Source: Pukyongia sp963768085
Lineage (GTDB): Bacteria > Bacteroidota > Bacteroidia > Flavobacteriales > Flavobacteriaceae
Direction: 5' to 3'
NCBI GenBank assembly: GCA_963768085.1
Contig: CAVYGO010000001.1
Coordinates: 193,267-257,266 of the forward strand
Length of the DNA: 64,000 bases
Under the pieces are notes generated by a model. It had not been told where the DNA came from, made no database searches, and saw nothing but the letters and a program-made list of their open reading frames with translations. Both the position numbers and the translations under genes were made by a program. How positions within the stretch are numbered: position 1 is the stretch's first letter; each line of letters starts with the position of its first letter. Shown here one piece after another: positions 45,064 through 54,282 of the stretch.

Positions 45064-46113
45064 TTAACGATTAACCCCCTGACCATCAATCCATCGCACG
45101 TACTCCGCACGATTTCTATTATGTTGGGACAGGGTTTTGGCAAATTTGTGATAGCCTGGATTGGAGATATCCGCCACCATAAAAATATAATCATGATCTT
45201 CATGATTGAGAACTGCCTTGATGGATGACATATCCGGCATGGAAATCGGACCGGGAGGAACGCCGGTATTTTTATAGGTATTGTAAGGAGAATCTAGTTT
45301 TAGATCACGATATAATACTCTTTTAATCACCTGCTCGAAATCATTTTCCGCTTTCTTCTTTGCATAGATCACTGTTGGATCGGCCTGAAGTAACATACCG
45401 CGTTTAATCCTGTTCACATATAATCCCGCAACCCGGGGCCGCTCATCTACCTTAGCCGTTTCTTTCTGAACGATCGCCGCCAGTGAAATAACTTCTTCAG
45501 GGCTCAGACCAATAGCTTTCGCTTTGGAAGTCCTGGATTCATTCCAGAAACGATCGTATTCAGACTTCATGCGTTTGCAAAAATCGGAAGCAGAAGTATT
45601 CCAGTACAGCTCGTAGGTATTGGGTAAATATATTGCCAGGGCCGATTCGGGTGTTTGTCCTATTTCAGCGAGAAATTCCCGGTCCCTCATGGCATTGAGG
45701 AGAGAGACACTATCTGTTTCAATTTGACTGGCTATGGCTCCGGCCAGGTTCTCAAGTCGTTCCTGGTTGTTGAATTTTACTTTTACGGGGGTGTTATTAA
45801 TACGGATGGTGTTTATAATATCATTATTGTTCATTCCCTGGCGGATCACGTAATGCCCGGGTTTGATATTTCCCGGATATCCTTTCCTATTTGCCACAGC
45901 CTCGAAGGAAACCGCATCTTTCAGGAGCGGTCGTAATTCATCCATTACATCCGAAAAGTTTGCATCTGTTCGAATATAGACATGCGCCTCATCATTTGTA
46001 AAAGCCGTATTCGGAGATAATACTGCGCTATACACGAACCAGGCAAAAATTGCCATAGCAACTATACCTATAAGTAATACAGACCAGATTAGGCGTTTAA
46101 GATTCTTTGTCAT
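45064..46113 (-). CDS. mltG: Endolytic murein transglycosylase MltG
   Basis: 349 residues. One N-terminal membrane helix (about 11-31), a LysM-like subdomain, then the YceG/MltG domain with the catalytic-glutamate region SLAAIVQKETAKVDERP and the typical QADPTVIYA and YNTYKNTGVPPGPI motifs. It cuts nascent glycan strands in the inner membrane and so sets strand length. The start overlaps the end of the GNAT gene by 17 bases, giving an operon dapF-GNAT-mltG. Confidence 0.94.
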   Translation of the reverse strand: MTKNLKRLIWSVLLIGIVAMAIFAWFVYSAVLSPNTAFTNDEAHVYIRTDANFSDVMDELRPLLKDAVSFEAVANRKGYPGNIKPGHYVIRQGMNNNDIINTIRINNTPVKVKFNNQERLENLAGAIASQIETDSVSLLNAMRDREFLAEIGQTPESALAIYLPNTYELYWNTSASDFCKRMKSEYDRFWNESRTSKAKAIGLSPEEVISLAAIVQKETAKVDERPRVAGLYVNRIKRGMLLQADPTVIYAKKKAENDFEQVIKRVLYRDLKLDSPYNTYKNTGVPPGPISMPDMSSIKAVLNHEDHDYIFMVADISNPGYHKFAKTLSQHNRNRAEYVRWIDGQGVNR

Positions 46114-46639
46114 AAATTAATTGATAGAGGAGTTCGTTTTTAAATCCATTTTCAGAAATGATCCAATCCTTTTTAGAACCAACCCGTTCATAGCCGAGTT
46201 TTTCGAACAACGTAATACTAACGTCATTATCTTCTGAAATATTGGCATATAGCTGATGTACTTGCAAGTGCGTAAAGGAATATTCAGCCACCATTCTAAG
46301 TGCTTCCGAAGCATATCCCTTATTACGGTCGGCCGAATTAAAAATTACAATCCCTACACCTACGCGTCGATGCCGTGGTTCGAAATCAAACAGATCGACA
46401 AATCCAACTGGGTTCTTGTCTTCAGAAGTACAGATAACAAGACGTAGCTGTTTTACTTCATAGATATCCCGATGGGCATTTTCCAGGTATTGCTTAAGTA
46501 CGAACTTGGAATAAGGCGTACTGGTATTGCTCACCTCCCATACCGATTCATCGTTTTCCAATTGATAGAGAAAATCCAGATCGGTGCGCTCAAGCGCCCG
46601 AAGCGTAATTATATTTCCACGAAGTGTACTCATTTCCAA
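46097..46639 (-). CDS. GNAT family N-acetyltransferase (RimJ/RimL-like)
   Basis: 180 residues, a RimJ/RimL-type acetyltransferase: ITLRALERTDLDFLYQLEND at the start, RRVGVGIVIFNSADRNKGYASEALRMV as the acetyl-CoA site, and ITLFEKLGYERVG at the end. The substrate may be a protein N-terminus or a small amine. Its start overlaps dapF by ten bases and its end overlaps mltG. Confidence 0.88.
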   Translation of the reverse strand: MEMSTLRGNIITLRALERTDLDFLYQLENDESVWEVSNTSTPYSKFVLKQYLENAHRDIYEVKQLRLVICTSEDKNPVGFVDLFDFEPRHRRVGVGIVIFNSADRNKGYASEALRMVAEYSFTHLQVHQLYANISEDNDVSITLFEKLGYERVGSKKDWIISENGFKNELLYQLIYDKES

Positions 46640-47403
46640 ACGCCTTTATAAACCTGTACCGCAGGCCCAATTAAGTAAATATCAGTATAGCCGTTGTCTG
46701 TTTTTGTAAATCGCACCTTTAATTCTCCTCCAGGGGTTTTTAAAATTACTTCTTCTGAAGTGGTATTTCCGGTTTCGAACATCGCAATGGCCACAGCCGT
46801 TACCCCTGTGCCACACGAAAGTGTCTCATCTTCCACGCCTCTTTCATACGTCCGAACCGAAAAACCCGACGGGCCTTCTTGCTCCACAAAATTTACATTA
46901 GCTCCGGATTCACCATACATTTCCATTCTGATATTTCTGCCATTTTGAAATACATCGTAATCTGACAAATCGTCAACCAGGATCACATGATGTGGCGAAC
47001 CAGTGTTCAGAAACGCGAAATCGTCTTTCAAATCTACATGGTGAACATCATTCATCCGTAACGAAATTATTGCATCCTCAATGGACGACTCATGCATACC
47101 GTCTATGGCTTCAAAAACTGCCTGATCTTCAATAATTCCCAGGTAATTTGCGAAATGAGTGATACATCGTCCGCCATTCCCGCACATTGAACTTAAATTG
47201 CCGTCCGAATTGTAATAGACCATATTGAAATCGTCTGAAAGATGATTTTCTAAAAGTATCAAACCGTCAGCACCAATACCAAATTTTCTGTCACACATCC
47301 GGGCGATCAGTTTGGTATTATTTTTGGGGAATTTTTGAAGTCGATTATCGACTATGATAAAGTCATTACCGGTTCCCTGGTATTTATAGAATTCGATTGC
47401 CAT
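46630..47403 (-). CDS. dapF: Diaminopimelate epimerase
   Basis: 257 residues. The two active-site cysteines lie in SMCGNGGRC (C74) and LSCGTGVTA. It interconverts LL- and meso-diaminopimelate, needed for peptidoglycan cross-bridges and lysine. It heads the dapF-GNAT-mltG operon, which joins cell-wall precursor supply with glycan cutting. A -7 box lies five bases before the ATG. Confidence 0.96.
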   Translation of the reverse strand: MAIEFYKYQGTGNDFIIVDNRLQKFPKNNTKLIARMCDRKFGIGADGLILLENHLSDDFNMVYYNSDGNLSSMCGNGGRCITHFANYLGIIEDQAVFEAIDGMHESSIEDAIISLRMNDVHHVDLKDDFAFLNTGSPHHVILVDDLSDYDVFQNGRNIRMEMYGESGANVNFVEQEGPSGFSVRTYERGVEDETLSCGTGVTAVAIAMFETGNTTSEEVILKTPGGELKVRFTKTDNGYTDIYLIGPAVQVYKGVWK

Positions 47404-47408
47404 TGAGG

Positions 47409-47416
47409 CAAAGGTA
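47409..47416 (-). promoter_or_regulatory. -7 box (TACCTTTG) of dapF, leaderless geometry
   Basis: Plus-strand CAAAGGTA ends five bases before the ATG at 47403. No consensus -33 element. Confidence 0.45.
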
Positions 47417-47531
47417 TAAAAAGCGAATTCTATATACGGAGATAGACCGGTGTTAAATGCACGTTAAAACTGAAATATTGAAAGAATATATTCGTCTTAT
47501 AAGTGTTAACCTATAGTATAAATATGCGCAT

Positions 47532-48923
47532 ATGAAACAGACAGTTCGATTATTTGCCGTGGCGCTCATTGCAGGCGCCTTAACACTTGGAGGTTATAAA
47601 CTGCTTGAAAAAGATAACCCGATAGTAGTAAACGCGACCCAGGAAAATCCAACTTTTATTCCCGCCAGCTATACGTCCAGCCTTAGTGGAACGTCTCTTG
47701 ACTTTACCAAAGCTGCCGAAAAAACTGTACATGCCGTTGTGCACGTTAAAAACACGACCATAAGTCGTAAACCTACCAATATTATGGAATATTTTTATGG
47801 TACTGGCGAACCTCGCGCTATGGTAGGAGCGGGAAGTGGTGTGATCATTACGCCCGACGGATATATTGTAACAAACAATCATGTGATAGCGAATGCCTCC
47901 CAGTTGGAAGTTACGCTGAATAATAATAGAACATATCAGGCTCAACTTATAGGAACTGATTCCAAAAGCGACATTGCACTTATCAAGATTGAATCCGATG
48001 AGAAATTACCATTCGTACCCTTTGGCGATTCCAATGAATTGCAAATTGGCGAATGGGTATTGGCCGTGGGTAATCCATTTAATCTTACCTCAACCGTAAC
48101 AGCGGGTATCGTTAGTGCCAAGGCAAGAGATCTCAACGAATTCGATAGTAATCCTCAATCATTTATTCAAACAGATGCCGCAGTAAATCGCGGAAATAGC
48201 GGTGGGGCATTGGTGAATACTCGCGGTGAACTTGTGGGGATCAATACGGCAATAACTTCTGAAACCGGTTCTTATGTTGGCTACTCTTTCGCCGTACCTT
48301 CCAACAACACCCGTAAGATCATCGAGGATATCATGGAGTATGGAGACGTTCAGAGAGGGATCTTAGGAATTCAAGGGCAAACACTTAATTCCAATATTGC
48401 AGAAAAATTAGGCCTTGACGAAACTGAAGGTGTGATCGTTGGAGGTATTGAAGATGGCAGTGGTGCGGATAAAAGTGGCATAAAAGAAGGCGATATCATT
48501 AAAGGTCTGGACGGATATAAAGTTGGTAAATTTTCAGATCTGGCCGGTTATTTAGGATCGAAACGCCCGAATGATGTGGTAGATGTTACTATAATTAGGA
48601 ACGGCAATGAAAAAATTATACCGGTTACCCTGGTAAAACTAGAAACTATCGAGTTGGACGATCTCGGATTAGAGTTAAGAAATGCAACCAGGGACGATCT
48701 ATCGCGATTTGGAGTAAAAGGTGGTGTAAAAGTGAATCGTGCTTTAACAAAAGATATGCAGCGATATGATCTGGGTGGAATTTTAATTACCAAGATCAAT
48801 GATCAAACTGTTAATAATATTGACGATGTAAAACGTGTAATGGACCGTATGAGTTCAGGTGAGGATATTAAATTAACTTTCCTGGATAGGGAGGGCGACT
48901 TAAATACGTTCATCTTCAGGTAA
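47532..48923 (+). CDS. Do-like (HtrA/DegQ) periplasmic serine protease
   Basis: 463 residues. Signal peptide or anchor at the N-terminus (RLFAVALIAGALTLGGY). Catalytic triad H117 (VTNNHVIA), D147 (SKSDIALI) and S223 (NRGNSGGAL). Two PDZ domains follow: one near 270-355 and a degenerate one at the C-terminus (380-463). It degrades or refolds misfolded periplasmic proteins. Single gene, divergent from dapF, closed by a hairpin terminator. Confidence 0.94.
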   Translation: MKQTVRLFAVALIAGALTLGGYKLLEKDNPIVVNATQENPTFIPASYTSSLSGTSLDFTKAAEKTVHAVVHVKNTTISRKPTNIMEYFYGTGEPRAMVGAGSGVIITPDGYIVTNNHVIANASQLEVTLNNNRTYQAQLIGTDSKSDIALIKIESDEKLPFVPFGDSNELQIGEWVLAVGNPFNLTSTVTAGIVSAKARDLNEFDSNPQSFIQTDAAVNRGNSGGALVNTRGELVGINTAITSETGSYVGYSFAVPSNNTRKIIEDIMEYGDVQRGILGIQGQTLNSNIAEKLGLDETEGVIVGGIEDGSGADKSGIKEGDIIKGLDGYKVGKFSDLAGYLGSKRPNDVVDVTIIRNGNEKIIPVTLVKLETIELDDLGLELRNATRDDLSRFGVKGGVKVNRALTKDMQRYDLGGILITKINDQTVNNIDDVKRVMDRMSSGEDIKLTFLDREGDLNTFIFR

Positions 48924-48943
48924 ATTGTTTTTACTGAAGAAAG

Positions 48944-48976
48944 ATACCCCTTTGAAACTCAATTTCGAAGGGGTAT
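48944..48976 (+). terminator. Terminator of the HtrA-like gene
   Basis: 13-bp stem ATACCCCTTTGAA / TTCGAAGGGGTAT (one G-T pair), 7-base loop, then a T-rich tract. Confidence 0.9.
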
Positions 48977-49017
48977 TTATTTTTACAAATATCTTTCACG
49001 AAAACGTTTGAATTCTA

Positions 49018-49025
49018 TACTTTTG
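49018..49025 (+). promoter_or_regulatory. -7 box (TACTTTTG) of the GAPDH gene
   Basis: Exact TAnnTTTG, 31 bases before the ATG at 49057. Confidence 0.45.
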
Positions 49026-49056
49026 CAGCAAATTTCAAACCCCTAAACAATTACAC

Positions 49057-50505
49057 ATGAGTTTTGATGAAGTTTATGAAAAAGAACTTTCTTTTCAAAC
49101 CGATCGCCGCAAGGCCACGGTAGAATTTATAAAGATTGTCAGCGACCTGTGGTACGATCGTTCTATCGAGCTGGTACTCTTCCGAAATCAGCTAATAGAC
49201 CGAAATGTGAGCGAAATTCTGAACCTACATGAATATGCCGGTGAATTCGTTCAAAAACCTATTTCCATATTCGATTCTGTTGAGATCGCACAGGCGATTC
49301 TAACACTCAAACTTCCTCCCGCGAAGCTCGACATTGGTAAATTAACATACGAGTATCACCTGACAGACAATCAATATGAAGATGCCATAAGGTTTGTTAG
49401 TCATAAACTTAAAGAGGGCAAAGCAACCAACAATATTATACCTAAGGATGTTATCCTTTATGGTTTTGGCAGAATAGGCAGACTATTGGCTCGTGAACTT
49501 ATGACGCGCACCGGGCAGGGAAGTCAGATGCGACTTCGTGCTATAGTTACGCGGGGTGAAATCGATAATACAGTTCTTGAAAAACGGGCGTCATTGTTGC
49601 AACATGATTCGGTTCATGGAGATTTCCCCGGAACGGTGAGAACGGATATGGAGAATAATGCGCTGGTTATTAACGGCACTACTGTTCATATGATCTCGGC
49701 CAATGCACCTGAAGATATTGATTATACGCCTTACGGAATCGAAGACGCCCTGGTGATAGATAACACAGGAGCTTTCAGAGATAAAGAAGCTTTGAGCAGA
49801 CACCTCAAATCCAAAGGAGTTTCCAAAGTGTTGTTAACTGCTCCCGGCAAAGGCGTCCCCAACATTGTACATGGTGTAAATCATTCTGAACATCACCCTG
49901 ATGAAGTTGATATTTTTTCTGCTGCGTCGTGTACAACGAATGCCATAACCCCGGTACTTAAAGCCATAGAAGATTCGTTTGGAGTTGTACAGGGACACCT
50001 TGAAACAATTCATGCGTATACGAACGATCAGAATCTTGTTGATAATATGCATAAGAAATACCGTCGTGGTCGTGCCGCTGCCTTGAATATGGTAATCACA
50101 GAAACAGGCGCTGGAAGTGCAGTCTCTAAGGCTTTACCGTCATTTGAAGGAAAACTTACATCGAATGCCATCCGTGTGCCCGTACCTAATGGATCTCTCG
50201 CCATACTCAAATTGGAATTAGAAACTAAAACGTCTCGGGATGCCCTCAATACAATCATGAAAAAATATGCGTTGGAAGGAGATCTTGTAGAGCAGATAAA
50301 ATATTCCCTGAACAACGAATTGGTTTCCTCGGATATAGTAGGTTCTTCGGCTCCTGCAATTTTCGATAGCAATGCCACGATCGTTGCCAAGGATGGTAAA
50401 AATGTTGTATTATATGTCTGGTATGATAACGAGTATGGGTATAGTCAGCAGGTAATTCGACTTGCGAAATTTATTTCTAAAGTGAGAAGGTACACATACT
50501 ACTAG
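49057..50505 (+). CDS. Glyceraldehyde-3-phosphate dehydrogenase, long form
   Basis: 482 residues, about 140 longer than classic GAPDH. The first 130 residues are a helical extension. The NAD-binding GFGRIGR is at 136-142 and the catalytic cysteine is C292 in SCTTNAI; WYDNEYGYS near the end is the normal family closing motif. It oxidises glyceraldehyde-3-phosphate with phosphate uptake, in glycolysis or gluconeogenesis. Long GAPDHs of this type occur in Bacteroidota, often next to a normal-length copy elsewhere in the genome. The role of the extension is unknown. It converges on the next gene with only two bases between them. Confidence 0.93.
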   Translation: MSFDEVYEKELSFQTDRRKATVEFIKIVSDLWYDRSIELVLFRNQLIDRNVSEILNLHEYAGEFVQKPISIFDSVEIAQAILTLKLPPAKLDIGKLTYEYHLTDNQYEDAIRFVSHKLKEGKATNNIIPKDVILYGFGRIGRLLARELMTRTGQGSQMRLRAIVTRGEIDNTVLEKRASLLQHDSVHGDFPGTVRTDMENNALVINGTTVHMISANAPEDIDYTPYGIEDALVIDNTGAFRDKEALSRHLKSKGVSKVLLTAPGKGVPNIVHGVNHSEHHPDEVDIFSAASCTTNAITPVLKAIEDSFGVVQGHLETIHAYTNDQNLVDNMHKKYRRGRAAALNMVITETGAGSAVSKALPSFEGKLTSNAIRVPVPNGSLAILKLELETKTSRDALNTIMKKYALEGDLVEQIKYSLNNELVSSDIVGSSAPAIFDSNATIVAKDGKNVVLYVWYDNEYGYSQQVIRLAKFISKVRRYTYY

Positions 50506-50507
50506 AC

Positions 50508-51920
50508 CTATAATCCCCAACCGTCTCTATACACCCGCTTAACCCAGTTGTTGGCGTGATCGTAATTGGTCACTTTCATAGCTTCACCATCCCATAGAAT
50601 GGTGCGACGTCCGGGATAAATATACGGATCCCAGTCTCCCGCTTTCTTGCCTTCCTTCAGTGTTTTGTACTGAAAAGCCTTGATGGCAAGATTCCCCATC
50701 AGCACAGCTTCGGTTAAAGGGCCGCCATAACTGAATGGTGAAGACGTTGCGCCACCGTTAATACAGGCATTCACCCATTCCCCTGCATGATCTGTTTCAA
50801 CTCGCGCTATGCTGGGTTCCGGTGGTGTAAAGTCCAACATGCGTTCCGAAGGTAAAAGTCTGGGATTCCTGGAATAGGTGTCGGTGATCAAAATACCTTC
50901 ACTTCCGTGGAAAATACTACCACCCCCTGATCCTCCGGGCTCCTCTCCTACTTTTAATTCAGCAGGGAGATCAGGCATAATACCGCCATCGTACCAATTT
51001 AAAGAAACATCGCCATGATCTTCAGTATCGAATTTAAGGCGCACAACCGAGGAAGGTGGACAAGCTTCGGAATAATCGGCTTCCACAAAATCACCAGACC
51101 AGATCGTAGTACAGCTTGCTTCAGCTTCATAAGGGAATTTCAGTCCGAGCGTTTTAAAAGGAGTCTCCATGATATGACAACCCATGTCGCCCATGGCACC
51201 GGTTCCAAAATCCCACCAGCCTCGCCATTTGAATGGCAGGTAATTTGAGTTATAAGGCCTGATGGAAGCGGGTCCTAACCAGAGATCCCAGTTAAGTGTT
51301 TCGGGTATAGGTTCTCCCTCAATTATCTTTTTAAATCCCTGTGGCCAAACCGGACGATTCGTCCAACAATCCACCCGATGAACCTTACCGATTACCCCGG
51401 CATCGATCCATTCCTGAGCCAGACGTATACCCTCGCCCGAAGCACCCTGATTACCCATTTGGGTGGTGATTCCCATTTCCTTAGCGGTAGTCGCCATCAG
51501 ACGGGCTTCATAAATGTTATGGGTAAGAGGTTTCTCCACATAGGCGTGCTTCTTTTCTTTCATAAACGGCAGCGCAATAGCCGCGTGAGTATGGTCGGGA
51601 GTTGCAACCATGACGGCGTCCATATCATTTAAATGATTATCATATATTTTTCTGAAATCTACGTATCGTTGTACGCCTGTGTGATTTGCGAAGGTAGTTG
51701 CCGCTCTTTCCTGATCGACATCACAGAAGGCAACAAATTTCACCTTTCCACTCTGGAATAGTTCATTAACCACACCTCCCCCGCGTCCGCCAACACCAAT
51801 CCCTGCAACATATAGCGTGTCGCTTGGAGGAATATGGTTTCCACCTAGCACAAAACTTGGCACAATAGTAAATGCGGCACCGGCCGCCGCCGATTTTTTA
51901 AGGAACGATCTTCGTTTCAT
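50508..51920 (-). CDS. Tat-exported Gfo/Idh/MocA family oxidoreductase
   Basis: 470 residues. It begins with a twin-arginine signal (MKRRSFLKKSAAAGAAFT), so it is probably exported folded with its NAD(P) cofactor. The Rossmann motif VAGIGVGGRGGG comes next, then VEKPLTHN (EKP motif) and a large C-terminal domain rich in aromatic residues. Such exported members are often tied to use of algal or plant glycans and to sugar-epimer chemistry; the substrate is unknown and no polysaccharide locus is adjacent. Confidence 0.9.
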   Translation of the reverse strand: MKRRSFLKKSAAAGAAFTIVPSFVLGGNHIPPSDTLYVAGIGVGGRGGGVVNELFQSGKVKFVAFCDVDQERAATTFANHTGVQRYVDFRKIYDNHLNDMDAVMVATPDHTHAAIALPFMKEKKHAYVEKPLTHNIYEARLMATTAKEMGITTQMGNQGASGEGIRLAQEWIDAGVIGKVHRVDCWTNRPVWPQGFKKIIEGEPIPETLNWDLWLGPASIRPYNSNYLPFKWRGWWDFGTGAMGDMGCHIMETPFKTLGLKFPYEAEASCTTIWSGDFVEADYSEACPPSSVVRLKFDTEDHGDVSLNWYDGGIMPDLPAELKVGEEPGGSGGGSIFHGSEGILITDTYSRNPRLLPSERMLDFTPPEPSIARVETDHAGEWVNACINGGATSSPFSYGGPLTEAVLMGNLAIKAFQYKTLKEGKKAGDWDPYIYPGRRTILWDGEAMKVTNYDHANNWVKRVYRDGWGL

Positions 51921-52021
51921 GGTTGAATAGTTTCAAGATTGCCGTTTAAAGATAAGAAAAGGATTTACTAATTACACAGCGATGTTTCCTCCTAAAAATT
52001 CCTAACTTCCATTTTCAAAAA

Positions 52022-52483
52022 ATGGAAATAATGAAAATAAAAACAGCTACCACGGAAGATCTTGAAGTTCTTGAGCCACTATTTGATGGATACAGGGTCT
52101 TTTATAAAAGAGATTCGGATCGTTCGGCTGCGAAAGAATTTTTACAGAACCGGTTTCAAAAAAAGGATTCTGTTATCTTTTTGGCTGTTGCCGAGGATGG
52201 TACAGGTTTGGGATTCACGCAGTTGTACCCCTCTTTTTCTTCGGTTGCAATGCAGCCAGTGTATATATTGAATGATCTTTTCGTTTCTCCGGCAGCGCGT
52301 GGACAAGGTATTGGTGAAGAATTATTGGAACATGCCAAGAAATTTGCTATCGCCCGCAATTGCCGAGGAATTACCTTGGAGACCGCTATGGATAATCCGG
52401 CACAGAAGCTATATGAACGACTTGGATGGACTAAAGACACAGAAGTATTTCACTACACCTGGCGGACAAATAAAAGTATTTGA
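52022..52483 (+). CDS. GNAT family N-acetyltransferase
   Basis: 153 residues. Acetyl-CoA site ARGQGIGEELLEHAKKFA at about 97-114; closing motif NPAQKLYERLGWTKD. Two near ATGs (52022 and 52031). Substrate unknown. It precedes the TPR gene by 28 bases and may be co-transcribed with TPR-trmD. Confidence 0.86.
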   Translation: MEIMKIKTATTEDLEVLEPLFDGYRVFYKRDSDRSAAKEFLQNRFQKKDSVIFLAVAEDGTGLGFTQLYPSFSSVAMQPVYILNDLFVSPAARGQGIGEELLEHAKKFAIARNCRGITLETAMDNPAQKLYERLGWTKDTEVFHYTWRTNKSI

Positions 52484-52511
52484 TGTATTTTTATACTTTA
52501 AACATTTCACT

Positions 52512-53006
52512 ATGGATCACTTAACCAAACTGGAAGAATTATTAGACCAGGCCAATCTGAATATAAAAGACGGGTTATATGACCAGGCCACCAATAAACT
52601 AGAAAAAATTCTGGATATGGATCCGAATTTCGGGAAGGCATATAATCATTTGGGGTATTTATACGAAGTGAAATTCAAGGAATATGAAAAAGGAGAAACC
52701 CTCTATAAATTATGTCTTGAAAAAAGTCCGATGTATCCTGCCGTTTATTACAATTACTCCATACTTCTATCTACTTTGGGCAAGTGGGATGAATTAAAAG
52801 TACTTTTAGACAAAGCGATTAACATCCCCGGAATCACCAAATCCACTATCTGGAATGAATATGCTATTATGTGTGAGCAACAGGGGCAACTGGATGATGC
52901 CATAGATCATTATCGAAAAGCCGCATTGAATACCCTTGATAAGGCCGTGCTGGAGCGGGCGAAAGGTTCTATTGAACGATGTAAAATGAAAAAAGAACTT
53001 ATGTAA
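52512..53006 (+). CDS. Tetratricopeptide repeat protein
   Basis: 164 residues from the ATG at 52512 (MDHLTKLEELLDQANL). Three to four TPR-type helical repeats, e.g. GKAYNHLGYLYE and PAVYYNYSILLSTLGKWDE. No signal peptide, so cytosolic. The final base of its stop overlaps the trmD start. TPR domains bind partner proteins; the partner is unknown. Confidence 0.85.
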   Translation: MDHLTKLEELLDQANLNIKDGLYDQATNKLEKILDMDPNFGKAYNHLGYLYEVKFKEYEKGETLYKLCLEKSPMYPAVYYNYSILLSTLGKWDELKVLLDKAINIPGITKSTIWNEYAIMCEQQGQLDDAIDHYRKAALNTLDKAVLERAKGSIERCKMKKELM

Positions 53007-53683
53007 TGCGTATCGATATAATTACGGTATTACCCGAACTGTTGAAAAGCCCTTTCGAGGCATCTATATTAAAACGAGCCATAGATAAAGGGCTCGTTTC
53101 TGTATACACTCATAATTTACGTGATTATACCACCAACACCTACAAGCAGGTTGACGATTATCAGTTTGGAGGTGGTGCCGGAATGGTGATGATGATTGAA
53201 CCCATAGATAAATGTATAAGTGAATTAAAAGCAGAGCGGGCGTACGATGAAGTGATCTATATGACTCCAGATGGCACTACGCTAACGCAGGGTATCGCCA
53301 ACGAACTATCGCTGAAGGGAAACATAATTATACTATGCGGACATTATAAAGGGGTGGATCAGAGGGTACGGGATCACTTCATCACCAGAGAGATTTCTGT
53401 GGGTGATTTTGTACTGAGTGGCGGAGAACTAGCCGCTGCGGTGGTCTGCGATGCGGTTATCCGACTACTGCCCGGAGTACTGGGCGATGAGACCAGTGCG
53501 TTGACCGACTCATTTCAGGACGACCTGCTGGCCCCACCTATTTACACCCGTCCGGCCAACTATAAAGGATGGAAGGTGCCTGAGGTACTTACCAGTGGGC
53601 ATACTGCCAAGATTGAAGCATGGCGGGAAGAACAGGCTTTAAAAAACACTGAAGACAGGCGCCCTGATCTTCTGGATGAATAA
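53006..53683 (+). CDS. trmD: tRNA (guanine-37-N1)-methyltransferase
   Basis: 225 residues. SPOUT knot enzyme: YQFGGGAGMVM near residue 52, LCGHYKGVDQRV and the FVLSGGELAAAV knot. It uses SAM to methylate G37 next to the anticodon and so prevents frameshifting. It precedes rplS, as in many bacteria, but the two are separated here by a structured element and a separate promoter. Confidence 0.96.
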   Translation: MRIDIITVLPELLKSPFEASILKRAIDKGLVSVYTHNLRDYTTNTYKQVDDYQFGGGAGMVMMIEPIDKCISELKAERAYDEVIYMTPDGTTLTQGIANELSLKGNIIILCGHYKGVDQRVRDHFITREISVGDFVLSGGELAAAVVCDAVIRLLPGVLGDETSALTDSFQDDLLAPPIYTRPANYKGWKVPEVLTSGHTAKIEAWREEQALKNTEDRRPDLLDE

Positions 53684-53685
53684 TT

Positions 53686-53770
53686 TGCGTTAGGGATTGA
53701 AGCAGGCTATCGAGTAGCGCGAAAAGCCCGACCCTGAAGCGAGCATCGCTCTGCTTCATGGGGAACGCCC
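53686..53770 (+). ncRNA. Structured intergenic element between trmD and rplS
   Basis: A short unit bounded by GCGTT (53687-53691) and AACGC (53764-53768), which can pair. Inside are hairpins GCTAT-CGA-GTAGC and TGAAGC-GAG..CTC-TGCTTCA, and the words GCCCGACCC and GGGAACGCCC. From memory, elements with the form GCGTTAGGGATTGAAGC..AAGCCCGACCC..AACGCCC are scattered between genes of many Flavobacteriia. I see no second copy in this window. It may act in RNA processing or as a transcription end; no function is known to me. Confidence 0.45.
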
Positions 53771-53803
53771 AAAATATTTACATTAAATTATTTTGATAAA
53801 AAA

Positions 53804-53833
53804 TTGCTCCAATATCAGAAATACGTATATTTG
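53804..53833 (+). promoter_or_regulatory. Promoter of rplS
   Basis: TTG at 53804-53806, 19 bases, TATATTTG at 53826-53833: a full Bacteroidota sigma-A type promoter. It gives a leader of about 65-70 nt before the ATG at 53907. Confidence 0.7.
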
Positions 53834-53906
53834 CAGCCGATTTACCTCAACCTCTGGCGAAAACCGTGAATGTTGTTTTAAACAAAACCATTAATAATTA
53901 TTTACA

Positions 53907-54257
53907 ATGGAAAGCTTAGTAAAATTTGTTCAGGACGAATTTGTAACTAAAAAAGAATTCCCAAAGTTCAGTGCCGGAGATAGTATTACCGTGTATTATG
54001 AAATTAGAGAGGGTAATAAAACCAGAACCCAGTTTTTTAAAGGAACTGTGATCCAGGTTAAAGGAACAGGAACGAGTCAGACTTTTACTATCAGAAAAAT
54101 GTCGGGAACTATTGGAGTTGAAAGAATATTTCCAATGAACCTACCGGCACTTCAGAAGATTGAAATAAACAAAACAGGTAGTGTTCGAAGAAAACGTATT
54201 TACTACTTCAGAGGACTTACCGGTAAAAAGGCGAGAATCCGAGAAAAAAGAAGCTAA
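53907..54257 (+). CDS. rplS: 50S ribosomal protein L19
   Basis: 116 residues, normal length. FSAGDSITVYYEIREGNKTRTQFFKG and GVERIFPMNLPALQKIEI are conserved L19 elements; the C-terminus is basic (VRRKRIYYFRGLTGKKARIREKRS-like). It sits at the interface of the two ribosomal subunits. It has its own promoter and terminator, so it is probably monocistronic, apart from any read-through from trmD. Confidence 0.97.
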   Translation: MESLVKFVQDEFVTKKEFPKFSAGDSITVYYEIREGNKTRTQFFKGTVIQVKGTGTSQTFTIRKMSGTIGVERIFPMNLPALQKIEINKTGSVRRKRIYYFRGLTGKKARIREKRS

Positions 54258-54282
54258 GAAACGCTTCAATCCCCATAGAATT

